From Stromatinia cepivora (taxonomy: Eukaryota; Ascomycota; Leotiomycetes; Helotiales; Sclerotiniaceae): a stretch of DNA of 64,000 nt. The notes beneath the pieces are model-generated. The model saw nothing but the letters and a program-made list of their open reading frames with translations, did no database searches and was not told the DNA's origin. The position numbers were made by a program, and so were the translations under genes. The stretch's first letter is position 1; each line of letters starts with the position of its first letter. The stretch covers positions 2,996,375-3,060,374 of the forward strand of contig RCTD01000003.1 of assembly GCA_014898415.1 (NCBI GenBank). The letters run 5' to 3'. Positions 13,901 through 27,200 of this stretch are shown here, piece by piece.

Positions 13901-15440
13901 TAAAACTGTTTGTTAATTATTATCAAAACGATTGATCAGAATTCCTATTTATAATGGATTACGTGCAACTTACTTTTTTATATGACTCTTTAGGAGGGTT
14001 TATATTTTACGAAACTTTATACGGGTATGTATCGAAATGTGTATAGGAATGGAAAAAAGATGTTAGTAAATCAACAGACGATATAAATATATGTGATGTC
14101 TGTATATATATAGAATGCAATAGATTAATTTTTACGCAAATAAAAGAAGGTTTATTGTATATTCAAGCTAAGATATCGAAATCTATAAATATTTATTGAT
14201 GTGAAGTCGATTTCAATATCGGAGATTATGTATAATTCAATGTAAAGAGTTATCTTATTTAAAGATTATCCAAAAAGCTGGATTTCCCAATTCAAGGAAG
14301 ATTCAAGATCATTGATCGATTTGGGAGTTCTTTTAAGCTCGAACTTTTAACTATAATGAAAATTCATCCTATTTTCCCTTTAGATCGATTATACAAGATA
14401 TATAATGATCTTTTTTCTAATTAGATATTCGAATCATCTCCGCCTATTAATATAATTGATAATTCAGAATGAAAAATGAAGAAGGTTTTAACAATAAAGA
14501 AAATATGAAAAACTTTATTATACAGAGTCTCGTAGTTTAATAGCGATATCGATCTTATTTAATATCCTGTTTCCGATTTTAAAATATCATTATACCTTTT
14601 CTATGATTTTCAGCTGGCTAATCCAACATTATCTGATCCTCCCAATCGACTAATTGATTGGATAAAGCTCTATAAGAACGGAAAGGATAATTATAATCAT
14701 ATAGATAACGATTCATCTATGAAACTAAAAAAAAGAAAAATGTTCTTTAATACAGCAGATTAGATATTATAATTTTATAATAGTATATATATATATAATC
14801 GTAAAAGGATCAAAAACCTATACAAATTCGAGGGAATTTGATTATATACATATATAACCCGAGTTTTATATAATAAACGAACTGCCACCATTAAAACAAT
14901 ACAAAGGCAATATATTTCAAAAAAGTCATGCCTATAATTATTTCAAAAATCATACAAAAAGAAGCTTGAACATGGTAAAAACGAAATATAATGTTATCCC
15001 TATCGATTTCGTTCAATTTGGTTGATTTGGTCAATTTGATCGATTAACTTGATCGATTTCGGAATTGACCATATTAATTATCCATCATTATTATACTATA
15101 ATTCAACCTCCTTCCCTTTTCTATTGAAACTTTTTCCTTTCAAAGGTTCCCCAAATCAAGGAGAATACGAATCAATATTAATTTAATCAATTGATGAACG
15201 ATTTGATTGATTTAATCAATTCATTCGTCATTTTGATCAATTTGATCGATAATTTTGGTCAATTCATTTGTCATTTTGGTCAATTTGATCAATTTCCAAT
15301 AAATTGATTAAATCAATCAAAATGACTAATTTAATTGATTTAAAGTTCATGAAGCTTTACAAAACCTGATTTCCGATAAAATAGTAATGGAATAGAGGAA
15401 TGAAACACTCGAGGATAAGCTTTTCCGAAAGGGGGGATAA

Positions 15441-15722
15441 TATCACGAATCATGAATTATAGAAGGTTAATTATATAATATCTTTTATCTTCTATATCAA
15501 TTTATAAACTGATTATCTGTATATATATATTACGAATTATATAATTTAATATAGTAAAATGGTAACTTTAATAATATATATATACAATTCTGCAGTCTAT
15601 AAATGGGTATTTATGTATATATATCTAATCGCTCTTTACAAGCCATAATTCTTCAATTGTAGATTCTAAAGAACATAATTGACCCTGTTTATTCAGCTCT
15701 ACTACGGCTTTTGTGCGTCACA
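15441..15722 (+). repeat. Gypsy-C 3' LTR, ~282 bp
   Basis: It begins TATCACGAATC (from TGTCACG) right after the purine-rich tract and ends GTGCGTCACA, where Copia-B2 starts. There is no partner LTR in the window, so the limits rest on the terminal TG...CA-type ends and the junction with Copia-B2. Confidence 0.6.
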
Positions 15723-18700
15723 GATTTTGTATTAGAAATAGTTATAAACATTTATTTCTTATTAATTTATAATATAGGGTTTCTATAAAATATTACAATT
15801 CTTTTTGAAATATTTTTCCGGTTATATTTGTTATTAATTCAATCTATATCTATATATACTTTTATTATATTGTTAAATATATTATATTCTTTATAGATAT
15901 CAGATTATACTTTTTTTGATCTGAATCATAACTTTTATTTGATTATTGATCGTAAATATCATATTAGATTTTTCAAAATTATAATATAATGTTTTATTGG
16001 TTTTATTATAAATTATGAAAATCTTTCAATTAAGAATATTATATTTAATTGAATATATATTATTAGATGAATTACATTTTCTATTTGTTATTGATATTCG
16101 TTTATATTTATCAATTCATTATTGTCGATTGTTGACCGAAGATAAATATAATTCATTATTAATAGTTTCTTAACTTGATATTGTTTATATATAATATTAT
16201 ATTTGGTTGATGTGATATTGAAATATTCTTGTTGATCTATAATTAATATATATATTTTTCTATTACAAATAATCCTAATATTTAGGATCTTATTAATCTC
16301 CCTTAAATTTTTGATATTAAAATAAATTAATAGCTTTTCATCGAATCAAATGATTTATAATAATATATATAATATAATAATGATATCATCGATATATACT
16401 AATAATATTATATTATAGTTTTTAAATATATATAAATATAGGTCTACCAAACTTTGTATAAAGCCTATACCTAAAAACTCTTTTTTTGATAATAAACTTC
16501 AATCCCTTCTAATTTGCTTCAAACTATATAGATTTTGTAGGGTTCATAGTATATATCCTTTTTCGACTTTGATATCTTGGAATAATTCGAGATAGATCTC
16601 TTTTTTTAAATATAATTCAGTAAAAGTATTTTTGATATCGAAATATAAATATTCCAAATTTTCCTTTGTGATAATAACTAAGAATAATCTGAATATATTT
16701 AGTCTCATTATTGATATAAATGTTTCGTTGTAATCTTTTTTTAGTATTTAATTGAATCCTCGAATTATTAATCTTATCTTGAATTGTTTTATTTTGTTAT
16801 TTTCCATTTTAATTATAAATATTTATTTTATCGCAACCAGATTATTTCCTTTAAGGAATATATATTTTTCCCAAATATTATTTTGAATTAAAGATATGAT
16901 TTCCTTTTGAATAGTTTCTTTTTATTTTTCAGAATGTTTTTGATTTGATATTGCTTTTTTATAAGTTCTTGGTATTTTGATTCTCAGAATTTCTTTGATT
17001 GGATATACTATACTTTCTGTATTGTTTGTATTTATTAACGAAATTATAAAATCTGAAATGATCTTATTTTTAATATAAAGATTTATTTTGTAAATAATTG
17101 GGATTGTAATTATAATATATTTTATATTTTTTTGAGTTTTGATCTATATAAATATTGTAATCAATATCCTTATAATCTTGCTTTTCTATTCTCCTTTAAG
17201 ATTTTATTCTATATCTCTTTTCCGTTTTTGTATTAGATATTTTAGAGGTTTGTTTTCAAAATTTATTGTATCCTTTTATTTGATTTCAAATGATTATAGA
17301 TTTATTTTGTTTTCTGATTTTATTGAAATAAATTTATCAGCAAAATTTAAAACGATCTTAAATTTTGTTCTTAATATAAATTCAGAATCTGCAAAAATTG
17401 ATTTTTGGATTGGAATCTTTAGAATAATGGATTCGATATCTGAAGTATCTTTGGAAAAAGATTCTTGATTTATTTTCTGGATATTATTATCTTTATTTTT
17501 ATTGTATATTAATCTTGATATATCTAATTTACCTAAATTCGATAATTAAAATATTTAATATAATCACTGAATTCGGTATAATATCTATTGGAGAGAATAT
17601 TTAGAACGAAAATGATATAAATATTGTATTTGGTATTGAAGATAAAGAAAATACTGAAAATAAAAAAGGTATTTTATTTATTACTAATCTATCACAAAAT
17701 TTTCGATCTAATTTTATATTCTTAATTCTTTATAAATCTGATTCATAATTTCTTAATTTAAAATCTAAATCTCTTTTTTGATAAAATTCATTTATAATTA
17801 CTCTATTTGATCGAAATATATAATCTAATTTTAAAGAATACATTTTAATATATTTATTTATAATTTTTAAATATCCTAAAAATACATTAATTTTCAAAAT
17901 ATTTTATAACTTGTTATATCTTTACCCTTTCAGAATAGTTTTGGGATTGATATAAATATAATATTTGCTCCCCCAAACTTTGTATATCTTTATATTTAAT
18001 ATTATATTTATAAAAGCTTTTATAAAAAATCGATTTATTTTATTCATATTAGAATCAATATTAATACAATTCTTGATATAAGTATTATACTTTATAACTT
18101 CATTCCAAAATTCTAATAATAATTCAATTTCTTTTAATATTACTTTTATATTTGCTTTTACAATCTTTTTATTCTATTCTACAGATTTGTTTTAATATAA
18201 AAAAGCAATTATTATAACTTCGGATTATATACCTAATAATCATTCATAAATAATTTATAAAAATTCTGATATATTATTAATCCTAACTATAATGATCTTT
18301 TCTTTAGTAATCAATTCCATCTCTTTTTTCCAAATTTTCAATATTTGAATTACATTGTTTTTTTGTTTAAATAATATAATCCAATTTATTTTTGTACAAT
18401 TATCGATAATCAATATAAAATAACGATTTCCTCGAATCGATTTTGAAAATAATTCTACAATATCGAAATATATAAATTCGAATTTCTTTAATTTATATAA
18501 ACTCAATTGCTTCGGAATATAATTGATCATTTTAATAAATATATACATTTCACAAATATCTAATTCAATTGGGACCTTTATTAACTTGATTATATTGAAT
18601 ACCTTATATAGATTCTTAATCTTATTTAAACCTAAATAATTGAATCTTTGATACTATAACAAATATCTCTTTTTTTCTTTAAATATTAATTTGTTATCGA

Positions 18701-20677
18701 TATCTTTGATATTATCGATTATCTTTAAAGAAAAACCTTTTTTTTAATCATTTTAATATACACTCGAACAAAAAACTATATTCTTATATTCTTTAGTTAT
18801 ATATAAAATTATATATATTCCATTTTATATTCTAATATAAATAATTTTCTTATTATCCTTTTTAAAATATATATAATAAAAATTAAATTCCCCTTACAGT
18901 TTTGTTTTGCAAATCCTTTTTCTTAACAGCAAATTTACTTTTAATCTTAATATATATAACATATTTGAAAATAATATCTTAGAATTATCTTTGTATATTA
19001 TATCTATTAAACCCTAATAACAATAATATATCATTTTCTTATCAATCTTTATTCTTTATTTAATAATAGAATCTATTAATCTAAATAATAAAGATTAATC
19101 AAATATATATAAAAAAATGTCTATATCAATATATTATTTATTAAGGAAAACCTTATTAATAATCTTTTTTATCAAATTATAATCTTCCTCTATTATATCC
19201 TCAATATCGAAATCTGATTTAAAGATATTATTAATAAAATATATTTGATCTTTTTTATTGAAATAAATCTTTTTTAGATTTAATAATCCCCTTTTCTTTT
19301 AATAACAAAAATAACTACAAAGGAATTTATTAATTTATATTAAATATAAATAATCTTATATATAATAATCTTCTTTTTGATATAGATCATAAATATTATT
19401 TGGGATCTCGAAATCTAATTCTTAATGTCGAAAAGTATATCTAAATCCTTTTACAATTTGTATTCACTTTGATTTATTTTTAAAATGAAATTCCTTAATC
19501 TGTAAATACTTAATCTTATTATCGATATTAAAATTGATTTGGATATCCAATATATTTATTATTCTTTGATAATCAATTGAAAAACTATATATTAAAACCA
19601 AAAATAAAATAATATCTTGATATACTGATCAATAACTTTTATTTGTAACCCCTAATTTTCTTTTATATTCTTTCAATTTGTTTTAAATTTCGATAATAAT
19701 TATATCGAGATAAATATCGGATTGAAATTTGAAGTTTTGAATTATCATTATATATATATTAATTATAATTATATTGATTTTAATATATTTTGATTTAAAA
19801 TATCTCCAAAATATATATACTATTGAATATTTGTTGATAAGGATTTCATCATTATTATTAAATATTATACAAATATACGATAATATATTCGCTTTATCCT
19901 TTAAATATTCCGATTTCAATTTGATATTATAATATATACGACCATTGATCTTATAAACAGATACTATATTGGATCCTATAATCTATATATATTTATTTAA
20001 TGTTTGATTAATTATATAAAACTATTCTTTTTTTTCAATTGTATCTTTGTTTATTTGAATTATCGTTTATAATTGTTTTGATCAAATTTCGAAGGATTGT
20101 TTGATTCTGATATTGTAAAGATTTCTTGTTATTTGATAAATATCGAAAATAATCTTTAGATTTTTAAAACGATTTTAAAAAAATGTACTATAAATAGATT
20201 TGAAATAATAAAAAAATATAAAAATAAAATAATAAGAAAATTCATAAAATTATATTATAATATATTTTCTTGTAATTATATGAATTTGCTTTTCGCTTTT
20301 GCTATAATTCTATATCAGTATTGTATAGATTACTCTCCGCTTTAGTCTATAATATTATGAGTTATAAACTATATTATCATATTTCAATTCTGTTTCAATA
20401 ATATTATATGAAAATTCTGATTTTTATTTCGTTTTATTTTTATTAGTTATATTAATCCTTTCTCGATTTGCTTTGCTTTCTAATCACTATTATACAATCA
20501 GATTCATAATTTATTAACTTTTGATACAGAAAGTAGTAATATTATTGATTATATAAATTGAATTAAGGATCTATAATTCTAGTAGGAATAGAATTGAGGT
20601 TATCCCCAAATATGGTCTGTGCACCATTGTGATCACGTGACCTCAATTCTAATCCTATGATGGCCTCATTTCCAACA
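15723..20677 (-). mobile_element. Copia-B2: second Copia-B copy, 3' end missing
   Basis: It aligns along its whole length with Copia-B1 from about 5133 to 10082, with the same order and mostly transition differences. The 3' RNase H end and 3' LTR are absent: the match stops at the Gypsy-C LTR. The RT box (Y-I-D-D) is near 16395. The integrase relic is readable at 18255-18548, with FDIVELFSKSIRGNRYFILI and the D of DNCTKINWI. It is more decayed than B1. Confidence 0.85.
20512..20677 (-). repeat. Copia-B2 5' LTR, 166 bp
   Basis: Exactly 166 bp, like both Copia-B1 LTRs, and it ends CCAACA. It keeps a GATCACGTGACC stretch that in B1 reads GGTCTCGTGACC. The left partner and target duplication are lost. 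Confidence 0.85.
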
Positions 20678-23600
20678 TTATGAATTATTACAAATTGAAA
20701 ATATTCCTTTATATCGTTTATTCCTTATTGATTAAATCAAAATATAAAATGAAAATTGTTTAAACAAAATAATCCTATTGAATCTATCCTTTGAAATATA
20801 ACAATTTTTATATAAAATCCAGTATTAGAATTGCTCCTTTGATAGTATTGTTATATACATAATTGCTTTTATATATATACTGTTTATTTTGAAATGCGAA
20901 AGTTAAATGATTTTTAGAAAAGAGATAACTCCGAATAATAATCATATAATTGAAATTCAAATGAATTAATCTGAACCCTAGATATGTCAATCCTTATAAT
21001 ATAAACTTTTTTAAATATTTATTCAAGATTATAAATCTGCGAATCCTTTATAAATCGATTAAATGAATATATAGAATATAGTAATCTTTATAATAATTGG
21101 ATTTCCTTTACAGAATATTCTAATTGATTATTCTAGTATATATATTTCCTTTTGGAATGTTAAGATTGATTAATTAAAATAATCTTTAAATCATTTTTAT
21201 ATACACTATAAAGAACATCGATAATATAATCAATAAACTTATACTCTATATTTCTTATATCAATATATTCAATAAAATCGGGATCTATATTATTATTATA
21301 AATATTTCCTTGAATAATATTAATATCTTTATTTGCAAAATATAATTACTCTTTAATAAAAAAATCGGTTTCTTCAATTTCTTCAATAAAAGAATCGATC
21401 AATATTTGTATATCTTTATTATATATTTTATCCTTATTATCTAAAGAATTAGATAGATTGAATAATTTTAGATCGATTTCTTTATTTCTATTATCACCCC
21501 CCAAATCTATATCTACCCCCAAAACTAGTTCGTTTATAGATAATAGATTTGAAATATATTTGATAAATAAATTAAAGGCTTTTCGATTTATAAAAATAGG
21601 TAGATGAATGAAATCTTCATAATTATCTTTGTTTTGAATAATCATTTCGTTTATTTCGATATAATTTTGTAGATCAAGGATTCTAACAAATTGTTTAAGC
21701 TTTTCTATAATATGAATATTAATTATTCAATTGATAGAATCTATATAATAAATGAATTCCTTATTGAACATTACATTTCGAATAATAATAACTTTATTGA
21801 ATTTAGATATTTATATATAATAAATCAATATATCTGGAATATAATTTATTAAATATTTAATATATATTCGAGAATTGGTTTTATATTATTTTCTATTAAT
21901 TCCAATTTCTTTGTTTTTATCCAAAGAATAAATTCGGCATTTATATTTATAGATTCTATTCCAATTAAAACAAAGATCATTAAATATTTTTTTTACAAAT
22001 AAAAGATTATCTTTACAAAGATAATTATAAAACTATATATCGAACATTTCATTAAACAATTTAAAGGATTTAATTTTCAAAGGATTTATATTATATAAAT
22101 AAATAACAATTTATATTATTTCTACCCACAATTTGTCCAATAAACCTATTATGATCCATATTTTTATTTGTTTTATAATTATTTCTTATCCTATATATTC
22201 TGATCCTTTATTGAGTTCATATATATAAAATAAAGAAAACTCAAATTCGATATTTTTTTATTTGATTTATTTCTCAAATAATATTACTTTTATAATTTCA
22301 ATAATAGATATATCATTATCCTACTTAATCATTACAATTACTAAATTATATTTATAATAAATCTAGATTATAAAGCTTTGAATAATTGCAAATATTTCAT
22401 TATATATTTTGCAATAAATTGAATATAAAAAGATCTTACCATAATATATTTCTTTGATCAATAGAAGCTATAATACATTATTATATCCTTTATCGAAATC
22501 AAAAAAATCCTATTGGATTTTATAAAAAGGCCAAAATGACTAACGATCACTTGGAACACAAGAAATGATTTGCTTTATATAAATACAAATACAATCGATA
22601 CAATTAAAACAAATAATATTTTTTATTTTGATATTTTGCACTGCAAATACTAAATATTCAAAAGCTTCCTTTTTCAAATATTTAGAACATTTATACTATA
22701 TTTCATTTATATCTTCTCTTAAAAAAAATGGATTACAAGAACAATAAAATACTTTGTTTATTTTTCTGCTTATTATTAAATATATTATAAAAAAATTGTT
22801 TATAAGAATAAATAAAAAAATACTCGAATAAATAAAAAGTAATTTATATTCTAAAAATACAAGATTTTCAATACAAATATATTAAACAATTACTATACTA
22901 TTTGTATAATCTCCTTTACAAAGAATACAATCATATCCTGAAAACTATAGATCGGTTTTCTCCAATCGAACCTTCGAAACGATATTGACATAAAAGCTAA
23001 GGATAAATACTACATCGTTTAAAACCAGATCATTATTAGAATAATCTTTTCTCTTAATGATCCTTTTAATAATACAAACCCTGTATTCTAAGATTTGGAA
23101 ACTGGAAATACCTGTTTTTACAAAATCACTAGGATCGAATAATCGATATCGATAATCATCCAATAAAGATATATCATTTACGATATATATAACATTACAA
23201 TTATCGAATAAAATACTATTGAATAAATGGTATATTTTCATTATTATAGAATATATCCCTAATTGATTATATCGAATATTCAAGATAATAATATTGATTA
23301 AAAGTCCTAAAGAATTAATGGAATTTTTTATCCATTTCCTTTTAATTCAATTAGAATAAAATTATTTCTATAAATACAATTTTGCTCAATCCCTAATTAC
23401 TTATAATTCGTTTTCGCTAAATACCTTTTTGAATAATGAATTGATTCTTTTAATGAATATTAACTTTATGATTTTGCAATTATGAATAATATAATTATAA
23501 TCAATTCCGTTATTCTATTTAGATTCGATTTTGTAAGGATATTCCCAGATCTTTTTGATCCTTTAATTGTTTTCAGAATTGATATTCTTTTTATTCTTTT

Positions 23601-24757
23601 TAAACTTTTCATCATTTTGAGAAAAAATAAATATAGAATATATTCCTTTTTTAGTTTTTAAAAAATTAGAATTCTAAAAGATTAATTCTTCAAAAACATT
23701 TCCAAATTGCTTGAATAAGAGATTAAATAATCCGAATTGATTGTTCATTTCGATCTATATAATCATAATATTTATTTAAATTGAAAATATTCTGGTATTA
23801 ATAACTTATAGAAAAGTATTAATAACGATTTCATTTTATACCTTAATAATCTTATATACAAAAACTTTGATGTAAACTATAATCCAATCCCTATACTATT
23901 TAACAAAATCGATTCTATCAAACAAGATTTGTGTTAAAACAAATTGATATTCTTATAGTATTGTAAACTTAATAATAGTTATTATAGATACAAGCTTCCT
24001 TTTGAATACATTGATGATTATTTTGAATAAAAAAGCTATAATATCTTGATTAAAAATAAATAACTTTATAAAGTATACTTGATCAATTGATGATTCAATT
24101 TATTTGTAAATATCCTAAAAAGTTTTGTAATTCTGTATATATTCTTATTATTAGTATCAATACTCCAATTAAAGAAAAGCAAGTTTGAAGAAGATTTTTT
24201 GAAAAATGATTAGGAATAAAACAATAGATCTATTAAGAATAAATCCTGATATATTATTATCAAAATCTTTTATCTTTGTATTTTTACTAATATCTTTCCT
24301 GAATTGAATCATTACAAAATATTCCGAGAATTCCTTTTGATATTGAATTTGTTTCTCTTGATTATATTTAACTTGAAAATCGATAATAAAAAATAAAACA
24401 AATGATTTGATTAAAAACCAATCGATTTAATTATAAATAAATTCATTCATCAGATCAGAGTTTGGAGTAGATATAATTGATATAGAAATAAACAGATTGT
24501 TTTTTGGATTGATTGAATTCTAGATTCCTTAAATTTGATATTTATTTTTCAAATATAGATATCATTCCAGTTATTGAATATAGATTGTAAGAAAAAGATC
24601 GTTTTAATCCTTTGTTATATTGAATGAAGATAATTGAATTGATATAAATATTGAATTATAAATAAGATAGAAATGATATTTTAAGAATGATTCTTTGAAT
24701 ATTTAATAATTACCAAATAAAAAGTTATATAGATTTAAGGATTATTAGGCTTATAAT
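20678..24757 (-). pseudogene. Copia-A gag, protease and integrase, decayed
   Basis: The minus-strand ORF 22945-23283 (112 codons) is a copia protease relic: NCNVIYIVNDISLLDDYR, where the D-S-G-C site has become D-N-C, then LVLNDVVFILSF and VNIVSKVRL, the usual v.L.dVl.vP.f..NLvS pattern. The integrase follows at about 21700-22560, with a DFFDFDKGYNNVL-like start, VKQDND and FEFS...EPN/G-S-E motifs. ORF 21346-21645 is the acidic integrase-RT linker. The part near the LTR (about 23300-24757) should be gag but is only faintly readable. Confidence 0.65.
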
Positions 24758-25066
24758 TATCATAGGATAATATAATTATAAAGCATTTTCAGAGATCGTT
24801 GAATAAATGATATATATGATTAATAGAATAAAAGAATTGAATGACTTGCTTTTGATTATATAAATCAAGAACTATATATATAAAACAAATGAATGATTAT
24901 TTAACTAATATATACTTTAATTAGATTAGATCCCCGTTTATTAATATATTAGGATCATTTTATCAATTAGTAGATTGGTAAGGGCTAGTAGATCCTTCAT
25001 TCCGATTGAAAAGTATATATTTTGATCCTTCATAAGATACAGGGGATCACAGGGCTTTCCGTGACA
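24758..25066 (-). repeat. Copia-A 5' (right) LTR, 309 bp
   Basis: It matches 1585-1893 over its full length and ends in an unmutated CCGTGACA. ATAAT follows at 25067-25071, equal to the bases before the left LTR. The same five bases also precede this LTR at 24753-24757. Confidence 0.75.
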
Positions 25067-25339
25067 ATAATTTAGTTGTACAAGATAATTATCAGTATAA
25101 TAATCATTCAATATAATACTAATAGAATTGTTTGTTCGATCTAATCGGCTGTAATACTTTAAACATCTATTCTTCATACAATCAGCTTTCTTTTTAATAT
25201 CTTTTTTCCTCTTTTGTAAAATATCATCATATTACCTAAGGCCTCTTCCTGTGCTGTGATAATAATAATAATTTATTATTGAGTATATTTATCTTATATG
25301 AAACTTTCTTGATTATAAGTCTAATACCCCACTTTCGGG

Positions 25340-25520
25340 CCACCCCCTGTTTTGGACCACCTCAAAAATATCATTATATAAATTTTAAACTTTAATAATT
25401 CAATAACTACTTTATTTCAATAAAATCCTTTGTAGTATTTGTTTCATAATCATTATTAGAATTATCTTCTTTAATTTCATGATCCTTAATTTCAATTTGT
25501 ATTCTCCGAATAGCTTTAAT
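25340..25520 (-). pseudogene. Fot1/pogo transposase, C-terminal end
   Basis: After LTR element E is removed, the frame reads from 27196 straight into KAIRRIQIEIKDHE and stops near 25400 with an acidic, Asn-rich tail. The frame fit at this junction, together with TTAAT on both sides of element E, is the evidence that this piece belongs to the same transposase. Confidence 0.6.
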
Positions 25521-25670
25521 TGTTACGAGATACACGTGATCGCGTCCGATCGGGCTAGTACAATACTAAGCTTCGAGCCGATCATATATATAGCTTCGTA
25601 GTATACTCTCTTTAACTTTATAGCTTTTAATTCTAAAGTTGATCTTTAAATGTTTGTTAGGTTTATTATA
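25521..25670 (+). repeat. Element E 5' LTR, 150 bp
   Basis: It starts TGTTACGAGATACACG; its GC-richer first half (GATCGCGTCCGATCGGG) looks almost unmutated, while its end reads TTATTATA instead of TCGTCACA. The pattern is the mirror image of the right LTR. Confidence 0.9.
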
Positions 25671-26034
25671 TTATTAAAAGCTCTTCTAGATAAAAAATGA
25701 AATAATATTTGTATATACTTATATATACTTTGCTTATTCTTATCTAAATATATCATTTTTGCTTTTTTGTCTATATATAAATCTTTTGATATTATTCAAA
25801 GATATTATTTTTTTTCTTATCTTTAATTTCTAAATTATAAATTACGATTCGATAAATCTCATAATTACAGAACTTCGCGGCGAAATGATTCGTTAGCGAG
25901 ATGAAATCTTGTTTCTACGCTCCCTAATTCTCGAATGCATTTTTGTTATTTATACTCCTTTTTGTTCGAAATCTTTTCTTCTTGATCCTGAAAAGTTCAA
26001 TAATAGCTTTCAAAAGTTCGATATCTGATTTCCC

Positions 26035-26271
26035 TTGATTCGAGCGAAATTACAAATAAACAGTATTGCGATCGGCAATTCTACAGTTCAATTTTACTAT
26101 ATTTATCTCAATCTCAAATCTTATATACAAACTATAATACTACTTCAGTTTTCTTCTCTTGATCAAAACATTCCTTTAGATTATACAATGATTCTAAATC
26201 AACTTATATATATTTACAACAATTCAAATAAAGTTCAAAAAGCTGAAAACAAGTTATTCATTTTCAAATAA
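26035..26271 (+). pseudogene. Possible gag remnant of element E
   Basis: A 78-codon open stretch containing GNSTVQFYYIYLNLKSY and ending in a Lys/Asn-rich segment. It is the longest plus-strand frame between the LTRs and lies where gag is expected. I cannot match it to a named gag family. Flanking in-frame fragments suggest that it was once longer. Confidence 0.35.
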
Positions 26272-27045
26272 GGAACTGATTCTTTATATACCTATATTAC
26301 AAAATTCGAAAGGATTCTTTACAAAGCCAAAGATCAGAATTGATCCGATTCGAATAAGATTTCAATTTTTCGTAATAGACTTAATATTATTTTTAGAAAT
26401 CATTTTTCTCAACAACTTTCTTTTCCTTGTTTTTATCCCGATTTTGTTCAGATCATATAACAACTAACTGTTCGTATAACAAATGGATTCTCTATATCAT
26501 TCTACTTCAATAAATTTAGAGCCCCATATATATTATAGAATCCATTCTATTCTTGGAATTACAATTCAATGGATATTAATAATCTTAATATCATTAGTAC
26601 CTTTAACCCTTTTGATATTTAATCGGATAAACTTAATCGTATCTTGATTCTACTTTGTATATAAACACTCGAGTTTTCCCTTTCTAAAAGAACTCTTTTA
26701 TATAAACAAAATAAATATATATAATATAAAAGTATTTTCTATTGGGTACAAATCTATCTACTAGATTTACATCAAGGAATCCGAGATCGATAAGAATCTA
26801 TTCTGATTATTACATTGATTATTAAATTCGAAAACAACAATAATAAGGATCTAGGAGAAATGATTAATGACCGATATTTTGAAGATCGTTTAAAGAAGGT
26901 ATATAATACAATGGATATGTATTCGTTGATTGTGATATAATCTGTATATCAAATATTTTTATCAAAAAAAGATTAATGATTATTTTGTATTTAAATCATT
27001 CATTTTAAGTAAATTCGAGGCGAACTCTTTAGAAAGGGGGAATAG

Positions 27046-27195
27046 TATTACGAGATATATATAATCGCATTCGATCGGGCTAGTATAGTATTAAGCTTTG
27101 AGCCGATCATATATATAGCTTCATAATACATTCTCTTTAATTCTATAGCTTTTAATTCTAAGGTTGATCTCTAAACGCTCGTTGGGTTCGTCACA
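27046..27195 (+). repeat. Element E 3' LTR, 150 bp
   Basis: It starts TATTACGAG (mutated TG) and ends in the intact GGGTTCGTCACA. The first half is strongly C-to-T/G-to-A changed relative to the left LTR, and the last third is less changed than the left LTR. Confidence 0.9.
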
Positions 27196-27200
27196 TTAAT

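Larger units (their letters stand above)
10440..15722 (+). mobile_element. Gypsy-C: chromovirus-type gypsy retrotransposon lacking its 5' end
   Basis: Plus-strand relics appear in gypsy order. Protease at about 10724-10924 has the D-S-G site changed to DFEANG. RT at about 11890-12430 has IYLDDILIY near 12222. RNase H is about 12600-13010. The integrase zinc finger and core run about 13400-13900, with C-x2-C near 13485 and a DSQIEIYNQYL box near 13860. A chromodomain-like tail lies at about 14440-14680. A purine run (GAAAGGGGGG, 15427-15436) precedes the 3' LTR. The 5' LTR and gag are missing and the left limit is approximate. Many stops are present. The chromodomain assignment rests on pattern only. 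Confidence 0.8.
1585..25066 (-). mobile_element. Copia-A: LTR retrotransposon opened up by nested insertions
   Basis: Two 309-bp LTRs (1585-1893 and 24758-25066) bound the region, with ATAAT at 1580-1584 and at 25067-25071 as a likely 5-bp target duplication. Minus-strand relics between them run in copia order: gag-like, protease (22945-23283), integrase (about 21700-22560), RT palm (10083-10420), RNase H (about 3775-4599). The RT N-terminus is missing. Copia-B1, a gypsy element and Copia-B2 lie inside it. The sequence ATAAT also occurs at 24753-24757, so the right LTR could instead be a solo LTR; the minus-strand pol order running away from it favours the paired reading. No open frame survives. 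Confidence 0.65.
25521..27195 (+). mobile_element. LTR element E: short, non-autonomous LTR retrotransposon
   Basis: It has two 150-bp LTRs (25521-25670, 27046-27195), TTAAT duplications (25516-25520, 27196-27200) and a purine run AGAAAGGGGG (27031-27040) just before the right LTR, which sets the orientation to plus. The interior is only 1375 bp and has no RT or integrase. One ORF (26035-26271) may be a gag remnant. LTR differences are all transitions. It inserted into the Fot1/pogo transposase. Confidence 0.9.

Noticed and set aside
24753..25071. Solo-LTR reading for the right 309-bp LTR (ATAAT directly on both sides)
   Set aside because: Possible, but the same ATAAT also precedes the left LTR, and copia protease and integrase on the minus strand run away from this LTR in the order expected for its own element. 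I kept it as the second choice.
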